Shown here: one piece after another, positions 28,881 to 38,500 of the stretch
Layout of the letters: each line of letters opens with the position of its first letter
Numbering within the stretch: the stretch's first letter is position 1
Assembly (NCBI RefSeq): GCF_900343125.1
Contig: NZ_OPYL01000002.1
Coordinates: forward strand, 496,001 to 560,000
Direction of reading: 5' to 3'
DNA from: Dysgonomonas sp. Marseille-P4361
GTDB lineage: Bacteria > Bacteroidota > Bacteroidia > Bacteroidales > Dysgonomonadaceae
DNA: 64,000 nt
Notes under the pieces: generated by a model
What the model was told of the DNA's origin: nothing
Database searches by the model: none
What the model saw: the letters and a program-made list of their open reading frames with translations, nothing else
Made by a program: the position numbers and the translations under genes

Positions 28881-30230
28881 ATGAAAAAAAGTATTTTATT
28901 AACTGTTTTATTACTACTGACAGTAGGACTTACTGCTCAAGATTGGAAACCTCTTTTTAATGGAAAGAATTTAAAAGGATGGAAAAAGTTAAATGGAAAA
29001 GCTGAATATAAAGTTGTAGATGGTGCTATTGTTGGGTTTTCTAAGATGGGAACACCTAACACCTTCTTGGCTACAACTGAAAATTATGACAATTTTATTT
29101 TAGAGTTTGATTTTAAGGTAGATGATGCTTTAAACTCAGGTGTACAGTTTAGAAGTTTAAGTACAAAAGACTATAAAAATGGAATTGTGCATGGATATCA
29201 ATTCGAAATAGATCCATCTAACAGAGCTTGGTGTGGTGGTGTTTATGATGAAGCTCGCAGAGGATGGTTATATCCGATGACAATTAATAATCAAGCTCAA
29301 ACTGCATTTAAAAATGGGGTCTGGAATAAGGCGAGAATAGAGGCTATTGGAAATTCGATTCGTACTTGGATAAATGGAATCCCTTGTGCAAATATTTGGG
29401 ATGATATGACTCCTAGCGGTTTTATTGCACTACAAGTACATTCTATAGGTAATAAAGCAGATGCGGGGAAAACAATAAGTTGGAAAGATATTCGTATTTG
29501 TACGACAGATTTAGAAAAATATCAAACTCCGGAGGCTAAAGCTGCTCCAGAGGTTAATTGTGTGATAAACTCTATATCCCCAACTGAAGCTAAAGATGGA
29601 TGGAAGCTGCTATGGGATGGAAAAACTACCGAAGGTTGGAGAGGTGCCAAGTTGGCTACTTTTCCTGCTAATGGATGGAAAATAGAAGGTGGTATATTAA
29701 AGGTTATAAAAAGTGGAGGAGCAGAGTCTGCAAACGGAGGAGATATCGTAACTACGAAAAAATATAAAAACTTTATCCTTTCAGTTGATTTTAAAATAAC
29801 AGAAGGAGCAAATAGCGGTATTAAATATTTTGTAAATCCGGATCTTAACAAAGGAGAGGGGTCTGCTATTGGTTGTGAATTTCAGATTTTGGATGATGAA
29901 AAACATCCCGATGCAAAGTTAGGAGTAAAAGGAAATCGTAAATTAGGAGCTTTATATGATCTGATTCCAGTATCAGAAGATAAACCTTTCAAAAAAAATG
30001 AGTTTAATACGGCAACTGTGATTGTAAAAGATAATCATGTTGAACATTGGTTGAATGGAGCTAAACTTTTGGAATATGAGCGAGACAATCAGATGTGGAA
30101 TGCTTTAGTTGCTTACAGCAAGTATCGCGATTGGCCTAATTTTGGAAATGCAAAAGAAGGAAATATCCTGTTGCAAGATCATGGAGACGAAGTTTGGTTC
30201 AAGAATGTAAAAATTAAAGAATTAAAATAG
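28881..30230 (+). CDS. Tandem DUF1080 protein (3-keto-disaccharide-hydrolase-like), exported
   Basis: A 449-residue protein with a signal peptide (about residues 1-19, ending GLTAQ). Two DUF1080 jelly-roll domains follow. The first is residues about 20-212 ([19 protein letters not shown] ... WKDIRIC); the second, about 233-449, starts [16 protein letters not shown] and ends [12 protein letters not shown]. The family is LamG/concanavalin-like; some members hydrolyse 3-keto-glycosides, others may only bind sugar. The gene has its own promoter and palindrome, and is followed by a terminator hairpin before the GH43 gene. Confidence 0.86.
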   Translation: MKKSILLTVLLLLTVGLTAQDWKPLFNGKNLKGWKKLNGKAEYKVVDGAIVGFSKMGTPNTFLATTENYDNFILEFDFKVDDALNSGVQFRSLSTKDYKNGIVHGYQFEIDPSNRAWCGGVYDEARRGWLYPMTINNQAQTAFKNGVWNKARIEAIGNSIRTWINGIPCANIWDDMTPSGFIALQVHSIGNKADAGKTISWKDIRICTTDLEKYQTPEAKAAPEVNCVINSISPTEAKDGWKLLWDGKTTEGWRGAKLATFPANGWKIEGGILKVIKSGGAESANGGDIVTTKKYKNFILSVDFKITEGANSGIKYFVNPDLNKGEGSAIGCEFQILDDEKHPDAKLGVKGNRKLGALYDLIPVSEDKPFKKNEFNTATVIVKDNHVEHWLNGAKLLEYERDNQMWNALVAYSKYRDWPNFGNAKEGNILLQDHGDEVWFKNVKIKELK

Positions 30231-30254
30231 AAATATACTTAAATATAAATGTAG

Positions 30255-30304
30255 AATATCTGTAGCATAAACGATTTTGATCGATCATGTTACAGATATT
30301 TTTA
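30255..30304 (+). terminator. Terminator hairpin between DUF1080 and GH43 genes
   Basis: AATATCTGTA (30255-30264) pairs with TACAGATATT (30291-30300), and the interior can pair further (GCAT with ATG, CGAT with ATCG). TTTTT follows. It may separate or lower expression of the GH43 gene. Confidence 0.7.
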
Positions 30305-30337
30305 TTAAACCACCTAAAAGCAATGATTTTTTAATTT

Positions 30338-31879
30338 ATGAAAATGAAATCAGTTTTACTTATTGTAAGTATCCTTCTTACATTCAACTTGTGGAGTCAA
30401 GAAAAAGAAACCTATAATAATCCGGTAATTAGAGGAGATATGCCTGATCCTTCTGTAATAAGAATAGGGGAAAAGTATTATGCAACGGGCACCTCTTCCG
30501 AATGGGCTCCTTTCTATCCCGTTTTTGAGTCTAAAGACTTGGTGAATTGGACACAGACCGGACATATATTTAACAAAAAGCCGGAGTGGACAGTGAATTC
30601 CTTTTGGGCTCCTGAGTTGTATCATCATAAAAATGGCAAAATATACTGTTATTATACAGCTCGTAGAAAATCAGATAATGTTTCTTATATAGGTGTAGCT
30701 GTAGCAGATACTCCAACGAGCGAATACGTTGATCATGGTCTTATTATCGAACATGGAACTGAAGCTATTGATGCCTTTGTCTATGATGATGAAGGACAAT
30801 TGTATATAACTTGGAAAGCTTATGGATTGGATAAACGTCCTATCGAGATTGTGGGAAGTAAACTATCTGCAGATGGATTAAGGTTAGAGGGAGAAATATT
30901 TTCACTACTGAAAGATGATGAGGGAATAGGTATGGAAGGACAGTGTCACTTCAAACAGGGAGATTATTACTATATTGTTTATGCTTCTCGTAGTTGTTGT
31001 GGTCCAGGTAGTGATTATGATGTATGTGTCGCTCGATCGAAAAGCTTTAAAGGTCCTTATGTGAAATACGAAGGAAATCCAATTCTTCATGGTGGAGGAG
31101 GAGAATTTATATCTTCAGGTCATGGGACGGCTGTTGTCACACCCGATGGACGTATGTTTTATATGTGTCATGCCTATCTTGGCGGAGATGATTTCTATAT
31201 GGGGCGGCAACCTATTTTACAAGAAATGTATGTCGATGCTGATGAATGGGTACACTTTCGCACGGGAAATATAACTAAAGTTAAGCAAGAGATTCCTTTT
31301 GATGGAGTAAAACAAAGTCTGATATCAGACTTTGAAGACTATTTTGAGGGTGAACAATTACATCTGAACTGGACATGGAATTATGTTTATTCTGATGTTA
31401 AAACTAAAATAAATGCTGGAAAACTTTTGTTGAGTGGTGAATGCAAATTGGGCAATGATTTCGGTTCTGCATTGTGTGTACGTCCGATTACGCCTAATTA
31501 TACTTATGAAACTCAGGTGGCTAATATGAATGAAAGTTTTAAGGGGTTGACAATGTATGGAGATGATAAGAATCTAGTCATGTGGGGCTGTGAAGGGGAT
31601 AAGTTCATGTTGAAAGCAATTAGAGATGGAAAAGAAGAATTGCTTTACGAATCTACTCTGGGCTCAGATTGTTTCTTGAGAATAGAAGTTCAAAATGGCT
31701 GTAAGCTTAATTTTTATAAGAGTAGTGATGGTCAGAATTGGGTAAAAGTAAATGCTGAAGCAAAAGATTTCAATTATTTGGTTAGATGGGATAGAGTTGC
31801 TCGCCCAGGTTTAATTCATAATGGAATATCTGAAAGTCCTGCTGAGTTTTCTTATTTTAAATTGAGAAATATGAATTAA
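30338..31879 (+). CDS. Glycoside hydrolase family 43 enzyme, exported
   Basis: A 513-residue protein with a signal peptide (about 1-20, ending TFNLWSQ). The five-bladed beta-propeller (about 25-320) shows the GH43 catalytic triad: Asp37 in MPDPSV (base), Asp145 in IDAFVYDDEG (pKa-modulating), and Glu200 in IGMEGQC (acid). A C-terminal beta-sandwich (about 335-513) is typical of accessory domains. Expected activities are alpha-L-arabinofuranosidase or beta-xylosidase on plant polysaccharides. A CysCys in YASRSCCGPGSD is unusual-looking but not catalytic. The first ATGs are at 30338 and 30344. Confidence 0.9.
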   Translation: MKMKSVLLIVSILLTFNLWSQEKETYNNPVIRGDMPDPSVIRIGEKYYATGTSSEWAPFYPVFESKDLVNWTQTGHIFNKKPEWTVNSFWAPELYHHKNGKIYCYYTARRKSDNVSYIGVAVADTPTSEYVDHGLIIEHGTEAIDAFVYDDEGQLYITWKAYGLDKRPIEIVGSKLSADGLRLEGEIFSLLKDDEGIGMEGQCHFKQGDYYYIVYASRSCCGPGSDYDVCVARSKSFKGPYVKYEGNPILHGGGGEFISSGHGTAVVTPDGRMFYMCHAYLGGDDFYMGRQPILQEMYVDADEWVHFRTGNITKVKQEIPFDGVKQSLISDFEDYFEGEQLHLNWTWNYVYSDVKTKINAGKLLLSGECKLGNDFGSALCVRPITPNYTYETQVANMNESFKGLTMYGDDKNLVMWGCEGDKFMLKAIRDGKEELLYESTLGSDCFLRIEVQNGCKLNFYKSSDGQNWVKVNAEAKDFNYLVRWDRVARPGLIHNGISESPAEFSYFKLRNMN

Positions 31880-31900
31880 TCTCTTCGGATAATATAAATA

Positions 31901-31935
31901 AAAGAAGCTCTATCTAATCAAGATAGAGCTTCTTT
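31901..31935. terminator. Bidirectional terminator between GH43 and permease genes
   Basis: AAAGAAGCTCTATCT (31901-31915), loop AATCA, AGATAGAGCTTCTTT (31921-31935): 15 perfect pairs between two convergent genes. Confidence 0.9.
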
Positions 31936-31953
31936 ATAATAATACCTAAAGGG

Positions 31954-33408
31954 TTATTGTTTGTTGTTTAGCTTACTATGTTTTATACCATAGGTGAAAT
32001 ATATGATAAAGCCTAATATAGACCATCCTATAAGTCTTTGCCATGTACTCCAAGGAAGGGATAACATTTGTATGATACAGATTGCAGCACCCAAAAGAGG
32101 AATAAATGGAACAAAAGGAGTTTTAAATGGGCGGTTCAAGTCTGGTTGAGTTCTGCGTAGTATAACGATAGAAATACATACTATTGTAAAGGCCATCAAT
32201 GTTCCTATAGAGACAAGTTCGCTTAATACATGCAGAGGAAATAGTCCTGCAATAATAGCTGTTATCACACTTGCGAATATCGTTGCATTTTGAGGAACTC
32301 CATGTTTGCTATGTACTTTCGAGAAAACTTTAGGAAGTAACCCATCCTTTGATATAGAATAGTATATTCGTGATTGACCGAGCATCATTACTAAAATAAC
32401 CGAACTCAGACCTGCAATGGCTCCCAGTTTGATGAAAGGACTTAGCCATGCTAATCCCGATCCGGCACGATCGATTGCTAAAGCGATAGGTGCATCTACA
32501 TTCAATTCTGTATAGTTAACCATTCCTGTTAGAACTAAAGTTACAGCTATATAAAGTAGAGCACATATGAGTAATGATATTAATATACCTTTAGGCATAT
32601 CTCTCTGAGGATTTTTAGCTTCTCCGGCAGCAGTCGAAAGAGCATCGAAACCAAGATATGCATAGAATACAACGGCTGCACCTCTTAAGATACCAGTCCA
32701 TCCAAAATGTCCATATTCACCAGTGTTTTCAGGTATATATGGTGTCCAGTTGCTTGTGTCTATGTATGATAATCCGAAGCCAATGAATAGTAATATAACT
32801 GAAACTTTAATGACAACTATAATATTGTTTACTAGAGCCGATTGCTTAATGCCTCCAAGAAGAAATGACGAAACCACCCCAACAATGAATACTGCAGGAA
32901 AATTGATGATCTTACCAGTCCATACCCAACTACCATCTACAAGGTGGTCAAATGTTGCACCTGATATTTGTTTGGGGAAAGCAATTCCCCACCCATCAAG
33001 TAGACTCAACATATAGCCAGACCAGCCAACGGCAACACTCGAGCACGCAAAAAGGTATTCTAGAACTAATATCCAACCAACAAACCATGCTAACATTTCG
33101 CCCATTGTGGTGTAACTATAGGAATATACTCCCCCAGATACAGGAATCATTGCAGCATACTCAGCATAACATAATCCGGCTAAAACACAGCCTATTGCAG
33201 AGATAAGAAAGGAAATTGTTAATGCAGGTCCTGCATACATGGCTGCAGCCTGTCCTGTAATTACAAAAATCCCAGTACCAACTATAGCTCCAATTCCTAA
33301 AGTAATGAGATTTGCAGAAGAAAGATTCCTTTTTAGTCCGCTTATATTTTCAGTAGATTCACTTAAAATAGCGGAGATATCTTTCTTTTTGAATAATCGT
33401 TCTATCAT
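31954..33408 (-). CDS. APC-superfamily amino-acid permease
   Basis: A 484-residue inner-membrane protein from ATG 33408 (MIERLFKKKDISAIL), with about 12 membrane segments. The first carries the APC signature LGIGAIVGTGIFVITG, followed by SGGVYSYSYTTMGE. It resembles the cationic amino-acid transporter (CAT/YfnA) branch. The upstream TTG start at 33429 is rejected because a TACTTTTG promoter element occupies 33434-33427. It probably imports amino acids with protons; the specificity is not visible. Confidence 0.88.
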   Translation of the reverse strand: MIERLFKKKDISAILSESTENISGLKRNLSSANLITLGIGAIVGTGIFVITGQAAAMYAGPALTISFLISAIGCVLAGLCYAEYAAMIPVSGGVYSYSYTTMGEMLAWFVGWILVLEYLFACSSVAVGWSGYMLSLLDGWGIAFPKQISGATFDHLVDGSWVWTGKIINFPAVFIVGVVSSFLLGGIKQSALVNNIIVVIKVSVILLFIGFGLSYIDTSNWTPYIPENTGEYGHFGWTGILRGAAVVFYAYLGFDALSTAAGEAKNPQRDMPKGILISLLICALLYIAVTLVLTGMVNYTELNVDAPIALAIDRAGSGLAWLSPFIKLGAIAGLSSVILVMMLGQSRIYYSISKDGLLPKVFSKVHSKHGVPQNATIFASVITAIIAGLFPLHVLSELVSIGTLMAFTIVCISIVILRRTQPDLNRPFKTPFVPFIPLLGAAICIIQMLSLPWSTWQRLIGWSILGFIIYFTYGIKHSKLNNKQ

Positions 33409-33511
33409 AATTTTGAAAAATTTATGCAAAAGTAAAGAAAATAGAATGATTCTCTATGCAAAAGTGTTTTATTTGTAACAAAAGTCTTGTTTAAAATAGA
33501 ACTTAGTCTTG

Positions 33512-33529
33512 TTCAATTACTAAATTGAA
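33512..33529. repeat. Short palindrome between permease and proC
   Basis: TTCAATT (33512-33518), ACTA, AATTGAA (33523-33529): seven-base dyad in the divergent intergenic region. It could be an operator for either gene, but AT-rich palindromes also occur by chance. Confidence 0.3.
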
Positions 33530-33652
33530 TAGAAAATATTGTCTCATATTTATCATATTTAGTGTGAGTCGGATGACAAAAATTATCTAATTATTCTAGG
33601 TTTCTTTTTCTGAAATTATTAATTTCGTTTGTAATATATAAAGAGTAAAAGC

Positions 33653-34438
33653 ATGAAGATTTCTATTATTGGAGCCGGAAATATGGGGGGAGCTATAGCT
33701 TGTGGTCTTGCAATGAGTGATAGTATAGATCCTGTATCTATTACAGTTATCGATCATAGGGGGAGAAATCTTGATCGATTAAAAAAAGTAAGCGAGAAGT
33801 TGAATGTTGTAGTTGCTGATTACACCTCATTATCCTATGCTGATATAGTCATTGTTGCAGTAAAACCATGGTTGGTTGAGGAGATTCTTCATACCTATAA
33901 AAAATATTTAACTAATCCAGAGCAATTGATCGCCTCTGTTGCAGCAAACGTATCTTTGGATGATCTGGAAAAATGGACTAGGCAAGGACAACCTGTTTTT
34001 CGGGTAATGCCCAATACGGCTATCGCTGTTCGCCAAAGTATGACATATATAGCATCTAAAAATGCAGATGAAGAAAAATGTCACTGGATATTTGAGCTTT
34101 TTAGCCAGTTAGGTAAAGTTGAATTTGTGGAGGAAAAAATGATGCCGGCTCTGACGTCTTTAACTTCGTGTGGAATAGCTTTTGCTTTCCGCTATATAAG
34201 AGCAGCGATGGAAGGTGGTGTTGAAATGGGTATTTATCCAGAAGATGCAAAAAGTGCAGTGCTTCAAACTTTGAGAGGGGCAATTGATTTATTGGAGGCC
34301 AATGGTACAAACCCGGAAGTAGAAATCGATAAAGTAACAACACCTGGAGGTATTACAATAAAGGGGTTAAACGAAATGGAGCATTCAGGCTTTAGCTCTT
34401 CCGTAATAAAAGGGCTTAAGGCAAGTCATGTAAAATAA
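33653..34438 (+). CDS. proC: Pyrroline-5-carboxylate reductase
   Basis: A 261-residue NAD(P)H enzyme making proline. The Rossmann start KISIIGAGNMGGAIACGLA, the conserved FRVMPNTAIAVRQSMTYI and the C-terminal dimer helix VTTPGGITIKGLNEMEHSG (the family signature TPGGtT with Ile for Thr) are present. Length is normal. It is monocistronic, divergent from the amino-acid permease. Confidence 0.95.
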   Translation: MKISIIGAGNMGGAIACGLAMSDSIDPVSITVIDHRGRNLDRLKKVSEKLNVVVADYTSLSYADIVIVAVKPWLVEEILHTYKKYLTNPEQLIASVAANVSLDDLEKWTRQGQPVFRVMPNTAIAVRQSMTYIASKNADEEKCHWIFELFSQLGKVEFVEEKMMPALTSLTSCGIAFAFRYIRAAMEGGVEMGIYPEDAKSAVLQTLRGAIDLLEANGTNPEVEIDKVTTPGGITIKGLNEMEHSGFSSSVIKGLKASHVK

Positions 34439-34584
34439 ATGTAAAGAATAAGACTCGCATTTTCATGATAGCTATAGAATGAAGTTATATACATCTTTAT
34501 TTTATAGATTATTATAATATCGAAATTAATAAAAAAAGATACTGAGTGTAATAATTTCGTTCATATGTATTATCTTTACATATT

Positions 34585-34710
34585 GGTAATAATCCGCTTT
34601 TTTGAGAAGGTGGATTGTTCTGTATAGGGGGCTTTTAGCTCATTGTGCTGATTAGATTAGACTTTGCTTGATACACGTAAGGTTGTTGTAGGCTCCCCTT
34701 TGAGATAGAA
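34585..34710 (+). ncRNA. Candidate structured RNA upstream of recJ (6S-like possibility)
   Basis: The 290-base gap between proC and recJ is locally GC-richer here and folds. AATCCGC (34590-34596) can pair with GTGGATT (34610-34616), and GGGGGCTT (34627-34634) with AGGCTCCC (34690-34697) as a closing stem of eight pairs, around a large weakly paired interior containing TTAGACTTTG, which resembles the -7 promoter element. A -7-like TATCTTTA lies at 34571-34578. A promoter-mimicking bubble would suit a 6S-type RNA, but it may instead be a recJ leader. I cannot confirm identity. Confidence 0.3.
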
Positions 34711-34729
34711 GAAAGAAAAACTATATATA

Positions 34730-36457
34730 ATGATTTACAAATGGAATTACGAAGACCTAACATCCCAGCAAAAAGAGCAAAAAGATAAGCTCGCTAAGAA
34801 ATTAGGCATAAGTCCTGAGCTTTGCCGACTATTGATACAGAGAGGAATATCAACAGAAGAAGATGCATTTAAGTTTTTTCACCCAAGCTTAAAAGATCTT
34901 CACGATCCTTTCTTATTGCCTGATATGGATAAGGCAGTAAAGAGAATAGAAAAAGCTCTGGGAGACAAACAACGCATTTTGATATACGGAGACTATGATG
35001 TAGATGGTACTACAGCAGTAGCCTTGGTGTATAAGTTTCTAAGAAAATTTACGACTAATCTAGATTATTATATCCCCGATCGTTATGATGAGGGATATGG
35101 TATCTCTGAGCAAGGAATAGATTATGCAGAAGAAACAGGGGTGAAACTAATTATAGCTTTAGACTGTGGTATAAAGGCGATTGAAAAAATTGCTTATGCC
35201 AAAGAAAAAGGAATAGATTTCATTATCGGAGACCATCATATGCCAGATGATGTGTTGCCTGATGCGGTAGCTGTTATTGATGCAAAGCGTGAGGATTCGA
35301 CTTATCCTTATGAACACTTGTCGGGCTGTGGAGTTGGGTTTAAGCTAGTACAAGCTTTGGCTCAAAACAATAGGCTAGATTTTTCTGAAATAACGGACTT
35401 GCTTGATTTAGTTGCTGTAAGTGTTGCATCTGATATTGTACCTATTACAGGAGAGAATAGGATTTTGACATATTATGGTCTAAAACAAATCAATTCAAAT
35501 CCAAGTCTAGGGCTGAAGGGTATAATAGATATTTGTGGACTAACTTATAAAGGCATAACAGTTAATGATATTATCTTTAAAATAGGGCCTCGCATCAATG
35601 CTTCTGGTCGTATGATGAAAGGTAAAGAGGCTGTAGACTTGCTGTTAGCTAATACGATAGAAGATGCTCGCGAGAAAAGTGCGAATATCGACCATTATAA
35701 CGATGATCGTAGAGAGTTAGATAAAAGAATAACCGAAGAGGCAATACAGTTTATAGATGAAAATATAGACATGAAGAAGAAGAAAAGTATTGTCATTTAT
35801 AACGAAAGTTGGCACAAGGGAGTAATTGGAATTGTCGCTTCCCGGTTGACAGAGAAATACTTACGTCCGGCCATTGTTCTGACAAAATCTCAAGGTTTGA
35901 TTACAGGGTCGGCTCGATCAGTGATGGGGTTTGATGTTTACAAAGCAATAGAATCATGTAAGGATATTCTTGAAAACTTTGGTGGGCATACATATGCAGC
36001 CGGATTATCATTGAAAGAAGATAATTTGAATGAGTTTCAAAAACGTTTTGAAACCTTGTCTATTGATATGATAGCTCCGGAAATGATGAGACCGCAAATA
36101 AATATCGATGCCGAATTGAGATTTAAGGATATAAATGCAAAGTTTATGGTAGATTTGGCAAGCTTTGCTCCATTTGGTCCGGAAAATTTGAATCCAATTT
36201 TTGTAACTCGTAGTGTAAAAGACTATGGTACAAGTAAACTCGTAGGTAAAAATAATGTTCATCTCAAGTTGGAAATGATAGATGATACATCTTCTACTCC
36301 AGCAAATGGTATTGCTTTTCGTCAGAGTGATAGCTATGACATGGTAAAGAATGGAAAATCATTTGATATTTGTTATACATTGGAGGAGAATACTCATAAT
36401 GGGAAAACAAATATACAGTTATATATAAAAGATATTGATACAGGCCAGATGCACTAA
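34730..36457 (+). CDS. recJ: Single-stranded-DNA-specific exonuclease RecJ
   Basis: A 575-residue DHH-family 5'-3' exonuclease for recombination and mismatch repair. Motifs: YGDYDVDGTTA (Asp88 region), LDCGI, GDHHMPDD (DHH at 168-170), the DHHA1 domain (GVIGIVASRLTEKY and FGGHTYAAGLSL), and a C-terminal OB-type domain (about 455-575). Followed 43 bases later by recQ, its usual functional partner (helicase supplying single strands), probably in one transcript. Confidence 0.96.
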   Translation: MIYKWNYEDLTSQQKEQKDKLAKKLGISPELCRLLIQRGISTEEDAFKFFHPSLKDLHDPFLLPDMDKAVKRIEKALGDKQRILIYGDYDVDGTTAVALVYKFLRKFTTNLDYYIPDRYDEGYGISEQGIDYAEETGVKLIIALDCGIKAIEKIAYAKEKGIDFIIGDHHMPDDVLPDAVAVIDAKREDSTYPYEHLSGCGVGFKLVQALAQNNRLDFSEITDLLDLVAVSVASDIVPITGENRILTYYGLKQINSNPSLGLKGIIDICGLTYKGITVNDIIFKIGPRINASGRMMKGKEAVDLLLANTIEDAREKSANIDHYNDDRRELDKRITEEAIQFIDENIDMKKKKSIVIYNESWHKGVIGIVASRLTEKYLRPAIVLTKSQGLITGSARSVMGFDVYKAIESCKDILENFGGHTYAAGLSLKEDNLNEFQKRFETLSIDMIAPEMMRPQINIDAELRFKDINAKFMVDLASFAPFGPENLNPIFVTRSVKDYGTSKLVGKNNVHLKLEMIDDTSSTPANGIAFRQSDSYDMVKNGKSFDICYTLEENTHNGKTNIQLYIKDIDTGQMH

Positions 36458-36500
36458 CGCATGACTATATAGCCATGTAAAGAACTTATGGTTTGACTGA

Positions 36501-38402
36501 ATGGATATTTTTCATAAAATACTAAAACAATATTGGGGGTATGATGAATTTCGTCCCCTGCAAGAAGATATAATTCATTCTGTTTTTCAGAAAAGAGACA
36601 CCCTAGGGCTTATGCCTACAGGTGGAGGTAAATCACTGACCTTTCAGGTGCCGGCTATGGCAATGGAAGGTCTTTGTCTTGTCGTAACTCCGCTTATTGC
36701 TTTGATGAAAGATCAGGTGGAGAATCTAAAAGATAGAGGCATTAAGGCACTTTCTATATATTCAGGGATGACTCGGCAGGAGATTCAGACCACATTGGAT
36801 AATGCAATTTTTGGAGATTATAAATTTTTGTATGTTTCTCCTGAACGATTGGCGACACAACTGTTTTTGAGTAGGTTGGATAAGATGACTATTAGTCTGC
36901 TTGTAGTTGACGAGTCGCATTGTATCTCTCAGTGGGGATATGACTTCCGCCCTTCCTATCTGAAAATAGCCGATATTCGTCAATATATTCCTGGGGTTCC
37001 GGCCTTAGCGTTAACAGCCACAGCCACTCCGGAGGTGATAGACGATATTCAAAATCAACTTCATTTTAAAGAGAAAAATGTTTTTAAGAAAAGCTTTGAA
37101 AGAAATAATTTAGCATACGTAGTTCACAATACAGAAAATAAAGAAGAGGAGCTTGTTAACCTGATAAAACGTGTAAAAGGTTCAGGGATAGTATATGTTA
37201 GAAGTCGGCAGAAAACAAAGGAATTGTCAGATTTTCTTTCACAGCAAAATGTGTCGGTCGATTATTTTCATGCAGGACTAACAAATACCGAAAAGAATAG
37301 AAAATTGATATCTTGGAAAGAAAATGCAATACGGGTTATTGTCTGTACAAATGCCTTTGGGATGGGAATTGACAAGCCTGATGTTCGATTCGTTATTCAT
37401 ATGGATTTGCCTAACTCTATTGAGGAATATTTTCAGGAAGCCGGACGTGCGGGGCGAGATGGGAATAAATCGTATGCAATTATATTATACAATAAGCAAG
37501 ATAGTGCAAAACTAAAAAGACGAATAAAAAACGAATTTCCGGAAAGAGATTTTATTTTGCATGTTTATGATTCTCTAGCTTATTTTTTTCAAGTAGCAGA
37601 AGGGTATGGAGTAGGGAGTATATTTGATTTCAATCTTCATCAGTTCTGTAAAATATATAAACTGCCAATTTTGCCTACACATAATGCAATGAAGATCTTG
37701 GATTTGGCGGGGTATATAGAATATACAGACGAAATAGATAATCGTTCGCGTCTAATGTTTCTTGTTTATAGAGATGATCTTTATAGCTATAAGTTTGATA
37801 AACAATACGAACGTCTTGTAAATACTACTCTTCGTTTATATACTGGTATTTTTACTAATTATGCGACTATAAATGAAGAGGAAATCGCTCAACGATTGGA
37901 AACGAGTAGGGGTGATGTGTATGAAATGTTTAAATCTCTTTCTAAGCGTAGAATTATCGATTATATCCCACATAAAAAAACACCACTTGTAGCTTATAAA
38001 CAACCTAGAATAGATACAAAATTTGTCTTGATTCCTAAAGCTGTAAATGAAGACAGAAAGGAGCGTTTTGAAAAACGGATTGCTTCTATGAGTAATTATG
38101 CAGAGCAAACAATCTATTGCAGAAGTCGCTTGTTACTATCTTACTTTGGAGAAGAGTCTTCTTCAGAATGTGGGCACTGTGATGTGTGCCGATCAAGAAA
38201 TAAAAAAGGCATAAATAATATTGAGTTTGATAAGATTTCTGGTCGTATCAGAGATCTGATCCAAGGTGGAGAGGCTAAAGAGGTAGAGTATATAGTAAAT
38301 GCGCTAAAGGAATATCCATCTGAAATTGTGATCGAAGTGATTCGTTTTATGGTCGATAAAAGTGAAATAGAGATCACGTTTAATAAAATAAAACTTAAAT
38401 AG
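36501..38402 (+). CDS. recQ: ATP-dependent DNA helicase RecQ
   Basis: A 633-residue superfamily 2 helicase. Walker A PTGGGKS (about 39-45), Walker B/DEAH-box DESH (137-140), LTATATPEV, and QEAGRAGRDG (motif VI) are all present. The zinc-binding RQC region is visible: C-RSRLLLSYFGE then CGHCDVC (about 540-560). No recognisable HRDC domain follows; the C-terminal 65 residues are a short winged-helix-like tail. RecQ proteins without HRDC are known. It pairs with recJ upstream and initiates recombination by unwinding. Confidence 0.94.
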   Translation: MDIFHKILKQYWGYDEFRPLQEDIIHSVFQKRDTLGLMPTGGGKSLTFQVPAMAMEGLCLVVTPLIALMKDQVENLKDRGIKALSIYSGMTRQEIQTTLDNAIFGDYKFLYVSPERLATQLFLSRLDKMTISLLVVDESHCISQWGYDFRPSYLKIADIRQYIPGVPALALTATATPEVIDDIQNQLHFKEKNVFKKSFERNNLAYVVHNTENKEEELVNLIKRVKGSGIVYVRSRQKTKELSDFLSQQNVSVDYFHAGLTNTEKNRKLISWKENAIRVIVCTNAFGMGIDKPDVRFVIHMDLPNSIEEYFQEAGRAGRDGNKSYAIILYNKQDSAKLKRRIKNEFPERDFILHVYDSLAYFFQVAEGYGVGSIFDFNLHQFCKIYKLPILPTHNAMKILDLAGYIEYTDEIDNRSRLMFLVYRDDLYSYKFDKQYERLVNTTLRLYTGIFTNYATINEEEIAQRLETSRGDVYEMFKSLSKRRIIDYIPHKKTPLVAYKQPRIDTKFVLIPKAVNEDRKERFEKRIASMSNYAEQTIYCRSRLLLSYFGEESSSECGHCDVCRSRNKKGINNIEFDKISGRIRDLIQGGEAKEVEYIVNALKEYPSEIVIEVIRFMVDKSEIEITFNKIKLK

Positions 38403-38443
38403 AATAAAAAAGCGGCATAATGAAATGATTGTTTAAATTCTTT

Positions 38444-38476
38444 TTTGTTAATAAATAGACAATTATATTATCTTTG
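38444..38476 (+). promoter_or_regulatory. Promoter of the CorC/HlyC-tgt-lptF/G unit
   Basis: TTTG (38444-38447), a 21-base spacer and TATCTTTG (38469-38476). Predicted transcription start is near 38483, 18 bases before the ATG at 38501. Confidence 0.65.
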
Positions 38477-38500
38477 TAGCATTATCATTTACACAAAAAT

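Noticed and set aside
36008-36262. Antisense frames over recJ and similar ones over many genes
   Set aside because: Shadows of real coding regions; compositions rich in Cys, His, Phe and Tyr are typical of antisense reading.
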